DNA from: Thermodesulfobacteriota bacterium
Lineage (GTDB): Bacteria; Desulfobacterota; QYQD01
Direction: 5' to 3'
Assembly: GCA_030017815.1 (NCBI GenBank)
Contig: JASEGX010000042.1
Span: forward strand, 1-13,315
DNA: 13,315 nucleotides
Shown here: positions 1 through 6,229 of the stretch, piece after piece
How positions within the stretch are numbered: position 1 is the stretch's first letter
Layout: each line of letters starts with the position of its first letter
Position numbers and translations under genes: made by a program
The notes under the pieces: model-generated
The model's database searches: none
What the model saw: the letters and a program-made list of their open reading frames with translations, nothing else
Told to the model about the DNA's origin: nothing

Positions 1-342
1 CTCCCGGTCTATTTTTACCCAGACGTTTTCAAATACCTCAAAAAGTTCCTGGTATCGACCAATGGTTATTTCGTTTAACGTCTGGATAATCTTGTACATA
101 TTGACGGAAATGGCAGTACAGTTGGCCCTTATAAACGACATACCGAAACTGTGGCTGCCGACCAGGGCCTGTTCCATGTCCGTTATGATTTCTAAGACCT
201 TGTTATTGGTACTTAAAAGGGTTTTAAAATTCAGATACCGGTTCGTAAAGGCAAGGCGAACGGCCTCAGGAGACTCTTTTTGTTCAGCCTTTTGAGTCTT
301 ACACACCCATAGCTTATTTAAAAACTGCTTCAATCCAAACAT
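1..342 (-). CDS. PEP-synthase-like protein, N-terminal part only (runs off the window)
   Basis: Reading the minus strand from the ATG at 342-340 gives 114 open codons to the window edge, beginning MFGLKQFLNKLW. The product aligns with the N-terminal region of the protein encoded at 7192-9762: F..RYL.F..LLS.NN..LEI..DME is followed by a matching helical stretch ending in a similar IGRYQELFE / NGKYPGLYD segment. That region precedes the ATP-grasp domain in the paralogue, so the full gene is probably a second PEP-synthase-like protein, but the catalytic domains lie outside the window. A GGGGA lies about 14 bases before the ATG, a loose ribosome site. A sigma-70-type promoter sits just upstream and the gene diverges from the CBS/transporter operon. 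Homology to the paralogue is clear; the catalytic function is inferred. Confidence 0.75.
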   Translation of the reverse strand, partial: MFGLKQFLNKLWVCKTQKAEQKESPEAVRLAFTNRYLNFKTLLSTNNKVLEIITDMEQALVGSHSFGMSFIRANCTAISVNMYKIIQTLNEITIGRYQELFEVFENVWVKIDRE

Positions 343-372
343 AACTCGATCAATTTCCCCAAGAATTTTTTA

Positions 373-402
373 ATATTATGAGATAGATAACGCCATTGTC
401 AA
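373..402 (-). promoter_or_regulatory. Sigma-70-type promoter for the leftward gene
   Basis: On the minus strand a perfect TTGACA (397-402) is followed after 18 bases by TAATAT (373-378). The predicted start of transcription is about 30 bases before the ATG of the leftward PEP-synthase-like gene. Two 16-bp tandem repeats abut the -35 box on its upstream side. No sigma-54-type element was found for this gene, so it is probably expressed separately from the two sigma-54 operons. Confidence 0.5.
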
Positions 403-434
403 TGAATTTGTTTCCCGGTGAATTTGTTTCCCGG
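403..434. repeat. Two tandem 16-bp direct repeats
   Basis: TGAATTTGTTTCCCGG occurs twice in a row, at 403-418 and 419-434, without mismatch or spacer. On the minus strand the pair lies directly upstream of the TTGACA of the leftward promoter, a usual place for an activator-binding site. It could also be a simple tandem duplication. Confidence 0.75.
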
Positions 435-485
435 GAAGCGTCAAGAAAATTGTGTAAGAGGTCTGAAAAAACATAAGTTACTACA

Positions 486-570
486 ACATGTCGTGCTGAA
501 ACTCGTTTTCAGTATCTAATGATGTTAATGGGTTATGAGACCCTGAATCAAGTTCGGGGTGACAAAAAAT
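486..570. repeat. REP-like pair of small hairpins in the intergenic region
   Basis: Two short dyads lie close together: CTGAAA (496-501) with TTTCAG (507-512), and CCCTGAA (541-547) with TTCGGGG (553-559, one G-T pair), the latter followed by TGACAAAAAA. The second resembles dispersed palindromic repeats that I recall from intergenic DNA of some deltaproteobacteria. Only one copy is present here, so its repeat nature is inferred. Nothing suggests that it codes for protein. Confidence 0.35.
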
Positions 571-610
571 AGGCTTTTCAGATCTCTCTGTGGAGGGTCT
601 TCCTGAAAAC

Positions 611-648
611 GGCAAGCTTTTGCCCGTTTTGGCATAAACTTGCCAAAA
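611..648. promoter_or_regulatory. Upstream activator site of operon 1 (two dyads)
   Basis: Two inverted repeats lie two bases apart: GGCAA-N4-TTGCC at 611-624 and TTTTGGCA-N6-TGCCAAAA at 627-648. The same pair, with the same internal spacing, recurs at 5940-5977. The centre of the larger dyad is 107 bp upstream of the -24 GG, a usual distance for the enhancer of a sigma-54 activator. The likely ligand is the Fis-type helix-turn-helix of the activator encoded at 4792-5787. Confidence 0.75.
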
Positions 649-702
649 TTATATCTTTGGAGTTGCTCATGGCAAGCCGCCTATAAGTAATAAAAACAGA
701 AA

Positions 703-715
703 TATCAATAAGTTA
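703..715 (+). promoter_or_regulatory. Probable IHF site between activator site and sigma-54 promoter
   Basis: TATCAATAAGTTA is an exact match to the IHF consensus WATCAANNNNTTR. It lies between the upstream dyads and the -24/-12 element, where DNA bending by IHF brings the activator to the polymerase. The homologous position in the second promoter (6032-6044) matches except for one base. Confidence 0.6.
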
Positions 716-742
716 GCATAAGAAGAGCGGATTTTGGGGAGT

Positions 743-758
743 TGGTATGACCCTTGCT
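743..758 (+). promoter_or_regulatory. Sigma-54 promoter of the CBS/transporter operon
   Basis: TGGTAT-N5-TTGCT matches the -24/-12 consensus TGGCAC-N5-TTGCW. The invariant GG is at 744-745 and GC at 756-757, exactly ten bases apart. Transcription should start near 768-769, shortly before the ribosome site of the first CBS gene. Transcription would need RpoN and an AAA+ activator. Confidence 0.85.
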
Positions 759-786
759 TTATAGTGTAACAGCGGGGAGACGGACT

Positions 787-1317
787 ATGGCTACCGAAAA
801 GTTGGTTAAAGACTTTATGCATTCCCTGGAACAATATTACTACATCAAAGAGGAGGAAACAGTGCAGGATGCCCTGCGGCTTATGGGCAAGGCAAGGGCA
901 GAAGGAAAACCCCTATGCCTCATTGTGGTGGGAGAAGAGCCTCCTCAAATAGAGACGATCAAGGGATTTGTTACACCCCCTGAACTTGTGTTTGGGCTGA
1001 CGACCCGCTTTCTCAAGGGGGCTGAAAAGAGTGGGCCTATATTTTGGGAAGGACAAGTTGAGGCCGAATGCCTTGACGGCATGAACAAGCAGGTTAGGGA
1101 GATTATGGCTCCGATCAGGGCCTATGTGAGAGAAACCGAGATGCTTATGGAGGCTATTTTCTTGCTTAACAAGTATCAAGAGGATTTTCTCCCGGCAATA
1201 AGCGAGGAAGAGGTAGTGGGCATCATTCACATCCATGACATCCTAACCCACATTACCAGGCTGGCATCCGGGAAAAAGCGTGCATCGAAGGCACACATGG
1301 TTTCATTTCAGAAATAA
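787..1317 (+). CDS. CBS-domain pair protein A
   Basis: A 176-residue soluble protein made of two CBS motifs and little else. The first spans about residues 7-75 (VKDFM at the start, IKGFVTPPELVFGL at the end) and the second about 103-160 (VREIMAPIRAYV, then VVGIIHIHDILTHI). CBS pairs usually bind adenine nucleotides in the cleft between the motifs and act as energy sensors. The ATG at 787 is chosen because GGGGAGACGG precedes it at 774-783. An upstream in-frame TTG at 754 lies inside the -12 element and cannot be the start. It is the first gene of the operon, 24 bases before a second CBS gene. The tail (GKKRASKAH) is basic. The fold is confident; ligand and partner are unknown. Confidence 0.85.
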   Translation: MATEKLVKDFMHSLEQYYYIKEEETVQDALRLMGKARAEGKPLCLIVVGEEPPQIETIKGFVTPPELVFGLTTRFLKGAEKSGPIFWEGQVEAECLDGMNKQVREIMAPIRAYVRETEMLMEAIFLLNKYQEDFLPAISEEEVVGIIHIHDILTHITRLASGKKRASKAHMVSFQK

Positions 1318-1341
1318 TAAAAATATAAAAGGAGGTGTGGC

Positions 1342-1857
1342 ATGTCAAATGCCAAAAAGGTTAAGGAACTTATGGTTGAAATAACCGACTATCCGCATAT
1401 CCCGTACTGGATGAGCGTGCGGGATGCCATCTTCATGATGCAGAGTGTTTATGCGGCCACAAGCGAACACCGCTTGCTGTTGGTGTTTGATGAAAGGTAC
1501 CAGCTCCAGGGTGTTTTGACGCTCAAGGACCTTATCACGGGCATTGAGCCAAGATTTCTTAGAAAAGAGGAAACGCCCCGTTACCAGGGCCTTACACACC
1601 CTGATCGTACACGCCTTGCGGTCCTTGTAGAAGGGGCCTTTTCTGAAAAGTGTAAAGAGGAGGCCAAAAAGCCGGTGGGTGAGGTTATGACCCCGATTCG
1701 AGCTACGGTGGATGCCGATGATTCCATTGCTAAGGCGATCTTCGTCATGCTTCAGGCGGACGTCGACCTGATCCCGGTGATGGATGGCGGGAAGGTGGCC
1801 GGCGTTTTGCGTATGGGTGACGTTTTTAATGAACTAACCAAGATTGTAATAGAGTGA
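1342..1857 (+). CDS. CBS-domain pair protein B
   Basis: A 171-residue two-CBS protein. The first motif (about 7-75) contains ITDYPHIPYW and LLLVFDERYQLQGVLTLKDL. The second (about 112-168) contains VGEVMTPIRATVDADDS and VAGVLRMGDVFNELTKIV. The start has a strong AAAGGAGGTG at 1330-1339. The stop lies only 11 bases before the transporter ATG, so the two are probably translationally coupled, and a regulatory interaction with the transporter is a natural guess. The protein is closer to the CBS protein at 6639-7121 (shared TDYPHxPxW) than to its neighbour CBS protein A. Confidence 0.88.
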   Translation: MSNAKKVKELMVEITDYPHIPYWMSVRDAIFMMQSVYAATSEHRLLLVFDERYQLQGVLTLKDLITGIEPRFLRKEETPRYQGLTHPDRTRLAVLVEGAFSEKCKEEAKKPVGEVMTPIRATVDADDSIAKAIFVMLQADVDLIPVMDGGKVAGVLRMGDVFNELTKIVIE

Positions 1858-1868
1858 GGGGGTGTATG

Positions 1869-3401
1869 ATGGCTGAAAAGCGTAAACCGATTGCTGCCGG
1901 GCCGGGTCTGCCGGAGATGCCTGAAGAGATTATGCTTTCTCCTAAGAAGGCCAGGCTGGACTGGAAGCGACTGTTTTTTTTAAGCTTAGGGATTGTGCTG
2001 TTTGTAATAGTTTATTATGCCCCACCCTGGCCGGATGCCGTGGATCCACTGGGAGAGCATTTTGTTCTATCCAAAGAGGCCAAGGGGGCGCTGGCTGTTT
2101 TTTTGTTGGCCGGTACCTGGTGGGTATTTGAGGTCGTGCCCATTGGCGTAACCAGTATTACCATCGGGGTGTTGCAGGCCCTTTTTCTGATCAGACCGGC
2201 TAAGGCAGCCTTTAAGGACTTTATGGACCCCTCGGTTATGTTTATTTTTGGCTCCATAGTCATCGGCATGGTCTTTACCAAGACGGGCCTGACCAGGCGT
2301 TTGGCCTATAAGATGCTGGATATCGTGGGAGAAAAGACCAGTATGATCTATCTGGGCTGCTTTGTGGTGACTGCAGGTCTGACCCATGTCATGGCCCACA
2401 CCGCGGTGGCGGCTACCATGTATCCGCTCCTTTTGGCCATCTATGCGCTTTATGGTGAAGGTGACAAGCAGACCAGGTTCGGCAAGGGTCTTTTCATAGG
2501 TATGGCTTACGTGGCCGGGGCCGGGAGCGTCGTAACCCTTTTGGGTGCAGCCCGCGGCGCGGTGGCCATCGGCTTCTTTAACGATATCATGGGAAGGGAT
2601 ATAAGCTTTTTCCAACTGACCTACTACATGCTTATTCCCGGCTGGTTGATGGTCTTTCTCCTGTGGGGATATTTTATGGTCGCTCTCAGACCGGAGAAAA
2701 AGACTATCCCCGGCCTTCGGGAAAAAGCGAAAGAACTTAATGCCAAAATGGGAAAAATTACCGGAAAAGAGATACTGGCTTCAGTCATTGTGCTGGCGGT
2801 GATCTTCCTTATGGGCCTCCGGTCCTTCATTCCGGCTTTAAAGGCCATCGATAAAACAGCCATTGTTTTGGTTTCGACTATCATATTCTTCCTGACTAAA
2901 ATTCTGGATATCAAGGACCTGGAAGAGATCCCCTGGAATATTATCCTGCTCTTTGCCGGGGCCATGAGCATCGGTTTTTGCCTCTGGGAGACGGGTGCCG
3001 CCAAATGGCTGGCGGTGAACTGGCTGGCCATGTTTAAAGAAGCCAACTGGTTTATCTTTGTCCTGAGTATCGCCTTCTTTGTCATGATTATGACCAACTT
3101 TATCATGAACGTGGCGGCTATTGCTATCTCGCTCCCGGTGGCTCTGGTGATTGCTCCTTATCTGGGAGTGGCCGGAGAGGTGATACTCTTTGCATCACTG
3201 GTAACCGCGGGAATGCCCTTCCTCCTCTTGGTGGGCGCAGCCCCGAACGCCATTGCCTACGATTCCAAGCAGTTTTCCACGGGCGATTTTTTTCTCCACG
3301 GCCTCCCGACCAGTGTTATCCTGATGGCCGTGGTGGCCCTGAGCATTTTCGTGATCTGGCCCATGCTGGGGATGCCGGTTACTATACCGACGACGCCTTA
3401 A
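1869..3401 (+). CDS. SLC13/DASS-type membrane transporter (ArsB/NhaD superfamily)
   Basis: A 510-residue integral membrane protein with about eleven to thirteen hydrophobic segments, starting near RLFFLSLGIVLFVIVYY after a charged N-terminus. Family features are WWVFEVVPIGVTSI near the start, two related halves, and GAAPNAIAY (456-464) near the C-terminus. SLC13 members move di- or tricarboxylates or sulfate with sodium. The usual SNT signatures that bind sodium and substrate are replaced here: A176-H177-T178 in the first half and M413-N414-V415 in the second. The first-half GTPPN-like turn reads G226-A-A-R-G230. The substrate is therefore not predictable. The ATG at 1869 is chosen because GAGGGGG ends six bases before it; ATG 1866 and GTG 1854 are less likely. 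It follows CBS protein B directly. Confidence 0.82.
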   Translation: MAEKRKPIAAGPGLPEMPEEIMLSPKKARLDWKRLFFLSLGIVLFVIVYYAPPWPDAVDPLGEHFVLSKEAKGALAVFLLAGTWWVFEVVPIGVTSITIGVLQALFLIRPAKAAFKDFMDPSVMFIFGSIVIGMVFTKTGLTRRLAYKMLDIVGEKTSMIYLGCFVVTAGLTHVMAHTAVAATMYPLLLAIYALYGEGDKQTRFGKGLFIGMAYVAGAGSVVTLLGAARGAVAIGFFNDIMGRDISFFQLTYYMLIPGWLMVFLLWGYFMVALRPEKKTIPGLREKAKELNAKMGKITGKEILASVIVLAVIFLMGLRSFIPALKAIDKTAIVLVSTIIFFLTKILDIKDLEEIPWNIILLFAGAMSIGFCLWETGAAKWLAVNWLAMFKEANWFIFVLSIAFFVMIMTNFIMNVAAIAISLPVALVIAPYLGVAGEVILFASLVTAGMPFLLLVGAAPNAIAYDSKQFSTGDFFLHGLPTSVILMAVVALSIFVIWPMLGMPVTIPTTP

Positions 3402-3460
3402 TGAACGGCGGTAAAGGCAATTATTAATGTGAACTGTTACAGTATGGATAATATACAACA

Positions 3461-3509
3461 AGACCTGCCGGCCCTGAGGGAAAAAATTATCCCCGGGCCG
3501 GGCAGGTCT
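3461..3509 (+). promoter_or_regulatory. Long GC-rich hairpin between transporter and LCIB-like gene
   Basis: AGACCTGCC (3461-3469) pairs with GGCAGGTCT (3501-3509), and the stem continues through GGCCC/GGGCC with a single bulge, leaving an A-rich loop. It is a very stable stem in the 145-base gap. No T-run follows, so a classical intrinsic terminator is unlikely. It may protect or separate transcripts of the transporter and the downstream gene. A TATAAT at 3511-3516 follows, but no convincing -35 box was found. Confidence 0.5.
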
Positions 3510-3546
3510 ATATAATGAAAATCCCTGACACGTCAAGGAGGGTGAT

Positions 3547-4698
3547 ATGAGTTATCTGGAGCGTCCCCGTATTATCCCGGACAACCGGACCGTCATGTCC
3601 CGTCAGTATAATCTGTCCGCGCTTTTTGGAAAATTGAGGGAAGTGGCCATAGATTATGGCAAGTTTGATATGGCCAAGACCCTGCCTGTAATGGTCGAGT
3701 GTCCGGATGAGAGCCAGGGTTTGAAGACCCTCTATTTCACGGCCACCTTCGGGACCTCTCCTTTTATTGGAGGAAAGTTGGCGGCTGAACTCGATACCAA
3801 GGCCATTGTCCCGGCCTCTCATCATGCCGAGAACCTGGTTTATGTAATGGGAGGACACACCGGTTACGACCGCCCGACCAAGACCTGGGGAAGGCTCTAC
3901 CGCGAGAAGGAGGGTGGCTTCAGCTCCTGTTGCGGTAAATTGGCCGGTATTATCGGGCCTTATCTAAAAGAATACGAATACGCCAGAAACAGTATTAAAC
4001 TCTTCAAAGAAAAGGGACGGCTTTTCCTTGAGGTTCCGGATCGACTCATGGGAATTCATAGCTCTGATGAGACCCATCCGGCCAAGCTGTGCCTGGAACC
4101 CTTTTTAATAAAAGGTAATTCGGGCTCAGAGGGGGCCATGACGGCAAACAGCCCGCGCTCGGTCGTTTTTGAAGCCCATCCGGACTTAAGGCAGAGGCTT
4201 GAGTCCAAGAAGCGGAAGATAACACGTGATCCCACACCCATAGGCGATAACCTTACAGGGGACTATTTCCATTTCCTTTGGGTCTCTTCTTCTCCGTTTC
4301 CTGATGATATCACGCGGCGATTACATCCCCTGATGCACCGAATCGTTTCCAGTGTAGACTATCCTCCCATGGTCACGGTGGCGAATGTGCATACCTGGAT
4401 AGAGTTTAACCGATTTGTGGATGCCGTCCAGGCGATTCCGGATGTATTATCCACGGGGATCTTGGGTGTATCCGGTCTGACGGTCGATTTGTATTCTGCA
4501 AAGGGGCCTTATCATTATTCCAATATCTATTACCCCCAATATGGCTTTTTCAAACCAGCCGGACAGAGAGAGGGGGTGGTTATGGGGCCGTCTGAAATCG
4601 ACCATCTTCTGGACTCGTATACACCTAAAAGAGAGAGGTACTCTGTGGACCGGATCCTCGAATACAATGACCGGGCAGGAGAGAAGGTCGAATTTTAG
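3547..4698 (+). CDS. LCIB-like protein, possible beta-carbonic anhydrase family member
   Basis: A 383-residue soluble protein with no membrane segment or signal peptide. Residues about 45-140 resemble the LCIB family of beta-carbonic anhydrases: a Cys-x-Asp-Glu (C52-P-D-E55), FGTSPFIGGKLA (68-79), a His pair at 92-93, GGHTGYD (102-108), and SSCCGKL (126-132). LCIB proteins carry a similar order of Cys, PH-x-x-x-D and CG motifs for zinc binding, so C52, H104 and C128 or C129 are candidate ligands. The C-terminal half (about 190-383) is not recognised. The start is fixed by AAGGAGGGTGAT right before the ATG. The neighbouring transporter and CBS genes fit a role in CO2/bicarbonate handling, but this is inferred from recalled motifs, not from a search. 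Confidence 0.5.
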   Translation: MSYLERPRIIPDNRTVMSRQYNLSALFGKLREVAIDYGKFDMAKTLPVMVECPDESQGLKTLYFTATFGTSPFIGGKLAAELDTKAIVPASHHAENLVYVMGGHTGYDRPTKTWGRLYREKEGGFSSCCGKLAGIIGPYLKEYEYARNSIKLFKEKGRLFLEVPDRLMGIHSSDETHPAKLCLEPFLIKGNSGSEGAMTANSPRSVVFEAHPDLRQRLESKKRKITRDPTPIGDNLTGDYFHFLWVSSSPFPDDITRRLHPLMHRIVSSVDYPPMVTVANVHTWIEFNRFVDAVQAIPDVLSTGILGVSGLTVDLYSAKGPYHYSNIYYPQYGFFKPAGQREGVVMGPSEIDHLLDSYTPKRERYSVDRILEYNDRAGEKVEF

Positions 4699-4791
4699 CC
4701 AAGGTTAAAATCTATTAATTTCCTGCTTGATGTCCGGGGAATTTATACTGGAAGGACCTTCGACTGGTGAGTTTTCAGCCAGATGTGGGCT

Positions 4792-5787
4792 TCAAGGATA
4801 GAGGTTCCGTAGGATCATTAGGCAGGCCTTCAGGCATAGGCCCCCCCCTCGATCCACCTTTATGTTATATTTGTTGAGCTTGTGTCTCAAGGTTCGAGGG
4901 CTGATGCACAGTATCTTGGCTGCTTGTTCCTTGTTGCCTCCAACCCGATATAGCACATCCAGAATGGCTTTTGTTTCAGCTGTCCTCTTAACCTCTTCCA
5001 GATCCAGCATACGGTGAGGCTCTTTAAAATGCCATAAAAAGTCAGAGGGTAAATGTTCTATGCTGATCACCTCGTCATCGTTAAGAATAAACACCCTTTC
5101 CAGAAGATTTTTCAATTCCCTCACATTGCCAGGCCAATCATACCGGCAGAAGATGTCGATGACCTCTGGTTTCACCAAAGGCTTTGGTTTTTTATACTTG
5201 GCCGCTAATTGATTCAGAAAGCGATCCACCATCTTGGGAATAACGTTCTTTCTCTCTCTCAAGGCAGGAATATAAATGGGAACCACGTGAAGTCGGTAAA
5301 AGAGGTCTTCTCGAAATGCCCCCCCCTGTTTGACCTTATCTTTGAGGTCCTTATTGGTGGCCGAGATAATACGAACGTCTACCTCGATTAACTGATTTCC
5401 CCCGATTCGCAGGAACTGTAAATCTTCCATGACCCGCAAAAAATCTACCTGATTTTCTTGTGGTATTTCGGAGATCTCATCGAGAAACAGGGTTCCTTGG
5501 TCAGCCATCTCAAAGCAGCCCTTTTCCCGACGTATGGCCCCGGTGAAGGATCCCTTTTCATGCCCGAAAAGCTTATCCTCAAACATCAGGCCGGAAAGAA
5601 CGCCGCAGTTTACTGATATGAAAGGGTTTTCAGCCCTGGGGCTTTGCAGGTGGATGATTTTGGCCAGCAATTCCTTGCCCGTGCCACTCTCCCCTGTGAT
5701 GAGCACATTCACATCGTATTGGGCTACTTGATGCACCACCTTCATGATAGAGCGCATGGCATCAGATCCCAGGATAAACTCCTGCAT
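4792..5787 (-). CDS. Sigma-54-dependent transcriptional activator (PspF-like, no sensory domain)
   Basis: A 331-residue bacterial enhancer-binding protein that uses ATP hydrolysis to open sigma-54 promoters. From the ATG at 5787: Walker A GESGTGKE (32-39), LFGHEKGSFTGA with the sigma-54-contacting loop as GSFTGA (79-84, GAFTGA is usual), Walker B GTLFLDEI (98-105), FREDLFYRL, YDWPGNVRELKN, and a Fis-type helix-turn-helix near 268-309 (GGNKEQAAKILCIS, then RTLRHKLNKY). There is no receiver, GAF or PAS domain before the AAA+ core, as in PspF. AGGA seven bases before ATG 5787 favours that start; GTG 5832 would add 15 residues without a good ribosome site. It probably drives both sigma-54 promoters in this window. 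The tail beyond the HTH follows a G8 run and may be frameshift-sensitive. Confidence 0.92.
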   Translation of the reverse strand: MQEFILGSDAMRSIMKVVHQVAQYDVNVLITGESGTGKELLAKIIHLQSPRAENPFISVNCGVLSGLMFEDKLFGHEKGSFTGAIRREKGCFEMADQGTLFLDEISEIPQENQVDFLRVMEDLQFLRIGGNQLIEVDVRIISATNKDLKDKVKQGGAFREDLFYRLHVVPIYIPALRERKNVIPKMVDRFLNQLAAKYKKPKPLVKPEVIDIFCRYDWPGNVRELKNLLERVFILNDDEVISIEHLPSDFLWHFKEPHRMLDLEEVKRTAETKAILDVLYRVGGNKEQAAKILCISPRTLRHKLNKYNIKVDRGGGLCLKACLMILRNLYP

Positions 5788-5895
5788 GATCGATTCCTGG
5801 AGATGCTTTATATAGGGAGATGGCAGTTTCACAAGCTTCGTAGCTTTACATCTGGAGATACTAGAACCTAAAGGCCTAAATGCTCAATTGTATTG

Positions 5896-5922
5896 TTTAT
5901 CACGAACACCTGTGAGTGTCAA
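5896..5922 (-). promoter_or_regulatory. Possible sigma-70 promoter of the activator gene
   Basis: On the minus strand TTGACA (5917-5922) is followed after a short 15-base spacer by GATAAA (5896-5901), upstream of the activator start. The dyads at 5940-5977 begin 17 bases upstream of the -35 box, so bound activator could affect its own promoter. The -10 box and spacer are weak, so confidence is limited. Confidence 0.35.
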
Positions 5923-5939
5923 AAGTTCTTTCGCGAAAT

Positions 5940-5977
5940 GGCAAATTTTTGCCTATTTTGGCACAAACTTGCCAAAA
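5940..5977. promoter_or_regulatory. Upstream activator site of operon 2 (two dyads)
   Basis: GGCAA-N4-TTGCC at 5940-5953 and TTTTGGCA-N6-TGCCAAAA at 5956-5977 repeat the arrangement seen at 611-648 with the same two-base gap. The centre of the larger dyad is again 107 bp from the -24 GG of the downstream promoter. It lies between the divergent activator gene and operon 2, so one site may serve both. Confidence 0.75.
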
Positions 5978-6031
5978 TTATACGTCCGGGTCGTCCTTTG
6001 CGAGGTGCCAACAATGGACAAAAGCATCTAA

Positions 6032-6044
6032 TATTAATAAGTTA
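6032..6044 (+). promoter_or_regulatory. Degenerate IHF-like site in the second sigma-54 promoter
   Basis: TATTAATAAGTTA differs by one base from the IHF consensus WATCAANNNNTTR and lies at the same offset from the -24 box as the perfect site at 703-715. The surrounding 20 bases (6031-6050) match 702-721 closely, although the DNA between this site and the dyads has diverged. Confidence 0.4.
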
Positions 6045-6071
6045 GTATTACACAAAATAATTCTTTGGGTT

Positions 6072-6087
6072 TGGTATGGCCTTTGCT
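6072..6087 (+). promoter_or_regulatory. Sigma-54 promoter of the zinc-ribbon/CBS/phosphotransferase operon
   Basis: TGGTAT-N5-TTGCT repeats the element at 743-758, with GG at 6073-6074 and GC at 6085-6086, ten bases apart. Transcription should start near 6097-6098, leaving a leader of about 165 bases before the preferred start of the first gene. Its activator site is at 5940-5977. Confidence 0.83.
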
Positions 6088-6198
6088 CTATCATAGTATG
6101 GAGAAGATAGGATATCTCTGCATAATAGAGGAGATAATTAAAAAACGTGTTGATGATACCAGCAGCATGGCGTATCATGGTTTTTCAGGCCATTTTGA

Positions 6199-6229
6199 AT
6201 GCCCCTCCCCGCGGCTTGCTGCGGGGCAT
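6199..6229 (+). repeat. GC-rich palindrome in the operon 2 leader
   Basis: Two alternative stems overlap here: ATGCCCC (6199-6205) with GGGGCAT (6223-6229), and CCCCGC (6207-6212) with GCGGGG (6221-6226). In the sigma-54 transcript this lies in the leader about 35 bases before the ATG at 6263. It resembles a dispersed intergenic palindrome; it may also tune expression of the first gene. Only one copy is seen here. Confidence 0.4.

Noticed and set aside
62..295. Plus-strand 77-residue frame at the left edge
   Set aside because: It lies antisense to the minus-strand frame that matches the paralogous phosphotransferase N-terminus.
612..625. Minus-strand sigma-54 promoter overlapping the operon 1 dyad
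   Set aside because: GG-N10-GC occurs there by virtue of the dyad sequence, but the spacing is not kept in the second copy at 5940-5953 and other consensus bases do not match.
754..786. N-terminal extension of CBS protein A from TTG 754
   Set aside because: This TTG is part of the -12 element of the sigma-54 promoter, upstream of the expected transcription start; ATG 787 has a good ribosome site.
2067..2615. Long minus-strand frames across the transporter (also 2624-3106 and 3195-3536)
   Set aside because: They lie antisense to a clear membrane protein and have no family motifs; they are shadow frames.
3511..3516. Separate promoter for the LCIB-like gene at TATAAT
   Set aside because: The -35 region falls inside the GC-rich hairpin and has no recognisable match.
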